Positions 61,340-64,000 of a DNA stretch of 64,000 nucleotides are shown in pieces. The notes below the pieces were generated by a model that saw only the letters and a program-made list of their open reading frames with translations, ran no database searches and was not told the origin of the DNA. Numbering within the stretch: position 1 is the stretch's first letter; every line of letters starts with the position of its first letter. The DNA is taken from contig NZ_LYPA01000054.1 in assembly GCF_001675045.1 (NCBI RefSeq), positions 62,001 to 126,000 of the forward strand. Direction: 5' to 3'. The position numbers were made by a program, and so were the translations under genes. Origin of the DNA: Paenibacillus oryzae (GTDB taxonomy: Bacteria > Bacillota > Bacilli > Paenibacillales > Paenibacillaceae).

Positions 61340-62693
61340 GTGTACTTGCCCAAAATTAGTTCCATGAAATGTAAATAGAGACACACTTGACTCTCTGCGT
61401 AAAATAGAAGTACCACCAACCACCCCACGCAGAGGAGAACAAGATATGTCTCATACGTCCACTTTATCACAAGAAAAGCACTGGAACAATCGGTTGGCCG
61501 AGTGGAAACTTCCGCTATATTTCTCCAAACCTGCTCTTCACCACATCAAGCACTTCGTGGATGGGATGCTTTCCACCGGTTTTACAGGGACGTTAACGGA
61601 TATTCACCGCGAAAGCCTGCAAGAGCGAGATCGCCGGACATTGAGTCATTTCTTAACTCATGGGAACTGGGATGATTCTCACTTAAAACGCTTGGTTCAA
61701 CGTGTTGCTTTTCAGCAAACGGAGGCGTGCGCTCGGCGAGAAGGTAGCCCCGTATTTGTTATTCTGGATGACACCGTGTGTGAAAAAACCAAGCCTTCGT
61801 CACAGGCTACACACCCGATTCAAGGGGCTTCGTTTCAACATTCTCATCTCAGACAGCGGCATGTTTACGGGCACGCTGTCGTTCAAACATTGCTTCGCTC
61901 AGGGGATCAGGTCTTTCCTTTTGCCACCGCGCGTTACGATCCACAAGGAAAAAGTAAAATCGAACTCGCGGGTGATATGATTCAGGCTGTCCCGATGTCT
62001 TCCTGCCGAACCTATGTCCTGATGGATTCGTGGTATCCATCTGCTTCCGTACTTCAAACATGTGCAGAGCGTGGATTTCACGTCATTAGCGGCTTGAAAA
62101 CGAATCGTATTTTCTATCCGCAAGGCATCCGCCAATCGCTCAAAGACTTTGCTTCCTACATCTCGAAAACGGATACCGATCTGGTGACCATCGGCTCCTC
62201 CGATTATCGGGTATATCGCTATGAAGGCAAGCTCAATGTCGTGGAAAATGCCGCTTTGCTTCTATGTTGGAAAGATGGAGAAGGCTTTGACCCCAAGCAT
62301 ATGAAGGCTTTTCTAAGTACGGATGTTTTCCTGAGTAATGTAGAAATATTGAGCTATTACAGCAAACGTTGGGCGATCGAAACCTACTTTCGTACCGCGA
62401 AGGTTCAGCTGGCCATGGATCGTTACCAGGTTCGCTCGGTTCAGGCCATTGACCGTTACTTGACCCTGCTTCTATTTGCTGCGCTGTGTTGTGCGTATCG
62501 TAGCCATGGAAGCTTGATTGATGGGATACATGGCTTTCACCTGCAGAAAAAGCACGACATGATTGAATATATCTTCAACCAAGCTCAGCGCGGGGCGACA
62601 CTAGAGCAAATTAAAACGCGGCTCAGAGTCGCATAGGGAATCTGTCAGATTTTTTAACTTACAAATATTTGAAGCGATTATTGGCAAGTACAG
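61340..62693 (+). mobile_element. IS4-type insertion sequence, apparently complete
   Basis: About 1.35 kb. Left end TGTACTTGCC (from 61341) matches the right end read on the other strand (to 62692), with imperfect similarity for about 35 bases. ATAGTAA flanks both sides (61333-61339 and 62694-62700), a likely 7-base target duplication, leaving one ambiguous G at each border. One intact transposase gene lies inside. Confidence 0.85.
61446..62636 (+). CDS. IS4/IS701-type DDE transposase
   Basis: 396 residues, full length. First catalytic Asp in FVILDDTVCEKTKP, second in YVLMDSWYP, and the YREK signature in YSKRWAIETYFRTAK (Y-x2-R-x3-E-x6-K) that defines IS4-superfamily transposases. GAGGAG precedes the ATG. 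The open frame and intact ends suggest the element may still be active. Confidence 0.92.
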   Translation: MSHTSTLSQEKHWNNRLAEWKLPLYFSKPALHHIKHFVDGMLSTGFTGTLTDIHRESLQERDRRTLSHFLTHGNWDDSHLKRLVQRVAFQQTEACARREGSPVFVILDDTVCEKTKPSSQATHPIQGASFQHSHLRQRHVYGHAVVQTLLRSGDQVFPFATARYDPQGKSKIELAGDMIQAVPMSSCRTYVLMDSWYPSASVLQTCAERGFHVISGLKTNRIFYPQGIRQSLKDFASYISKTDTDLVTIGSSDYRVYRYEGKLNVVENAALLLCWKDGEGFDPKHMKAFLSTDVFLSNVEILSYYSKRWAIETYFRTAKVQLAMDRYQVRSVQAIDRYLTLLLFAALCCAYRSHGSLIDGIHGFHLQKKHDMIEYIFNQAQRGATLEQIKTRLRVA

Positions 62694-62733
62694 ATAGTAA
62701 TAAGGATACGTTTGCACAGAGGTGAAGAAGGCA

Positions 62734-62940
62734 ATGACCAGGAACAGGCTGTCCGTGATGACCAGAAACAGATTGTCAGTGATGCTGTTATGCTGCTTTG
62801 TTTCACTAGGCGTGTTGCTGCCTTCGGTTTATGAGAAGGTCTGTAAGGAGCTGGAGCAAAAAGACGAGCCTTATGAAAAGGCTCCAAATGACAGCGTACA
62901 GCCGGAAATTTGTCCAATTAGTCAAATGCTTGAAAAATAA
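62734..62940 (+). CDS. Small single-pass membrane peptide with duplicated N-terminus
   Basis: 68 residues. MTRNRLSV is encoded twice in a row (62734-62757, 62758-62781); the copies differ at four bases, all synonymous, which supports translation. A hydrophobic segment (MLLCCFVSLGVLLPSVY) and an acidic tail follow. GAGGTGAAGAAGG precedes the ATG; GTG 62722 is an alternative. The IS inserted about 40 bases upstream, probably separating it from its promoter. No family recognised. Confidence 0.5.
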   Translation: MTRNRLSVMTRNRLSVMLLCCFVSLGVLLPSVYEKVCKELEQKDEPYEKAPNDSVQPEICPISQMLEK

Positions 62941-62983
62941 GCAAGGCCTTCTTAAACAGTGGGCATTGACTCATCCCTGCTTT

Positions 62984-63005
62984 TAGCGGTCGCTTATGAC
63001 CGCTA
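62984..63005. other. Perfect hairpin after the small membrane peptide gene
   Basis: TAGCGGTC, GCTTAT, GACCGCTA. No T-run follows, so it is not a clear terminator; it resembles the palindromic repeats at 26.6-26.8 kb in style. Confidence 0.55.
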
Positions 63006-63129
63006 GAGTCTCAAATAGCGGCATTAAAAAAATAGGCTCTAAAGGTCACGGATGTCCGTAGCACTTAGTTGGATACGGCACAGCTTTTGACCTTGGAAAT
63101 TTCACGAAAAAGGTGCCGTTGCAAAATGT

Positions 63130-63330
63130 CCGAGTGCAGAAAGGCCATGCATGCAAGCGCAGAACGCTGCGGGTAAAGAAACGCATAAGCGTAGAACGGC
63201 AATTGTGCAGAACGCCGCGAGAGCAGAGCGCCGCAGGCAAAGAAACGGTGTGAGTGCAAAGCGCCGCGAGCATAGGAACGCCGCGAGCGCTGAAATGCCG
63301 CTCCAAAGCGTCCGCCTCAACGCAACGTTG
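63130..63330. repeat. GC-rich degenerate repeat array
   Basis: About eight imperfect copies of a core near AACGCCGCGAGCG, separated by AAAGAAACG or similar. It fills the gap before the GH18 gene. Open frames across it on both strands have repeat-driven composition and no recognisable product. Confidence 0.6.
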
Positions 63331-63334
63331 TTTT

Positions 63335-64000
63335 TCAAACAAGCTTTTTGGTGGTGAAGTTGGCGTTTAGCACAAACCAGTTTTGCGGGAACGGCACGCC
63401 GAGCACCCAATAGCTTACGCCGCGCAGCTTGTAGGCTTTTACGATATCGTATTTGGCCTGAACGCTGCGGGCGTCCTCGTACCAAACGACATGCTCGCGT
63501 CCTTCGTCGTCATAATAATGGTAAAAAGGGGATTGCGAGGTTTCATCATACTGAATGGAAGTATTGTTGCGAGCTGCACGAATGACGGCTTCCCGCGGGC
63601 TGACGGTTGGCGCCCAGCGTCCCCCCTGTACATAAGGCAGCGTCCAGTCATAGCCGTAGAGAGGCATACCCATCATGATTTTGGAGGCGGGAATGACAGT
63701 CAGCGCATAATTCAGCACCTTGACGACCTCGTTGATGGGCGCAACTGCGCGCGGCGGACCTCCCGACCAGCCCCATTCATAGGTCATAAGCACAACAAAA
63801 TCCAGAATGCGTCCATGCGCTTCATAATCATGGGCCTGATACAGGGTTCCAGTCTGATCGGCGGAAATTTTGGGAGCGAGCGCTGAGGAGACAAGCCAGC
63901 CCTCCGGGTGCAGAGTGTCGACAAGCCGCTGCAAAAAAGCGTTGTACAACTCCTTGTCAGCGGGCGGAACGTATTCAAAGTCGACGTTTAGCGCCATATA
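63335..64000 (-). CDS. GH18 glycosidase (spore/wall hydrolase type), N-terminal part outside window
   Basis: The frame is open at the window end, so only the C-terminal 220 residues are seen. The catalytic strand ALNVDFEYVPP carries the DxxDxE-type acid in FE; MTYEWGWSGGPP, MMGMPLYGYDW and GVSYWVLGVPFP are typical of YaaH/YdhD-like GH18 enzymes that act on spore cortex or cell-wall glycan, usually with N-terminal LysM domains. No terminator was recognised after the stop. Confidence 0.85.
   Translation of the reverse strand, partial: YMALNVDFEYVPPADKELYNAFLQRLVDTLHPEGWLVSSALAPKISADQTGTLYQAHDYEAHGRILDFVVLMTYEWGWSGGPPRAVAPINEVVKVLNYALTVIPASKIMMGMPLYGYDWTLPYVQGGRWAPTVSPREAVIRAARNNTSIQYDETSQSPFYHYYDDEGREHVVWYEDARSVQAKYDIVKAYKLRGVSYWVLGVPFPQNWFVLNANFTTKKLV

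Noticed and set aside
63102-63485. Cys/Arg-rich minus-strand frames before the GH18 gene, considered as possible peptide precursors
   Set aside because: Composition is produced by the GC-rich degenerate array; the frames overlap the GH18 coding end and lack a good start.

Overview
The window reads as part of the chromosome of a Gram-positive, spore-former-type Bacillales, most likely Paenibacillus. This rests on sequence features rather than a database search: a sortase with a VPKTG cell-wall protein, SLH and copper-amine-oxidase-like stalk domains, lipoboxes, many two-component systems, BlaI/BlaR-type pairs, strong AGGAGG ribosome sites with frequent GTG/TTG starts, and moderate G+C. About 50 genes are supportable. 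No rRNA, intact tRNA, CRISPR array or replication origin was seen.

Layout. 1-3.9 kb: the 3' part of a duplicated, sortase-anchored surface protein and its sortase. 3.9-8.4 kb (minus strand): a peptide-antibiotic-type ABC transporter (one ATPase, two permeases) with its response regulator and histidine kinase. 8.4-13 kb: a membrane protein divergent from a MarR regulator across shared operators, then a BlaI/M56-peptidase pair with a secreted stalk-domain protein. 13-15.6 kb: a phosphotransferase and a stand-alone rsgA with a structured leader. 15.6-21.7 kb: VOC protein, GntR regulator with an MFS exporter, SLH protein, trhO, membrane protein. 21.8-26.5 kb: a second BlaI/M56 pair, and pbuG under a guanine riboswitch. 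26.5-29.7 kb: a repeat-rich spacer, an ECF sigma/anti-sigma/ABC operon, and a MITE-like element. 29.7-35.8 kb: pxpABC (5-oxoprolinase) translationally coupled to a two-component system and a lipoprotein. 35.8-43.5 kb: a phosphodiester-glycosidase-domain protein, a coiled-coil protein, a 1061-residue GNAT fusion, an amidohydrolase, and an AraC regulator in frame with a substrate-binding lipoprotein. 43.6-50.5 kb: a LacI-controlled uptake and hydrolysis operon for fructosides. 50.7-54.1 kb: small DUF genes, a deaminase-like amidohydrolase and a tmRNA-like 3' remnant. 54.2-61.2 kb: msrAB, a second sensor/ABC/YxeA module and a nitroreductase. 61.3-64 kb: an IS4-type element, a small membrane peptide gene, a GC-rich degenerate array and a truncated GH18 gene.

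How the genes work together. Much of the window deals with envelope sensing and defence: two LanFEG/Bcr-like ABC modules with their own kinases, an ECF-linked ABC transporter, two BlaI/M56 modules, a MarR pair and an exporter. Catabolic functions (5-oxoproline, fructosides, purine uptake) lie between them.

The least ordinary items are: (i) an rsgA leader with a 13-codon upstream ORF whose stop codon abuts mutually exclusive pairings followed by a terminator; (ii) the GNAT fusion with an overlapping amidohydrolase; (iii) the AraC-lipoprotein in-frame fusion with an internal start; (iv) an 81-bp direct repeat that has rewritten the marR 3' end and brackets a BlaI/M56 cassette; (v) a tmRNA-like remnant beside msrAB; (vi) a small membrane peptide gene with a repeat that differs only synonymously.
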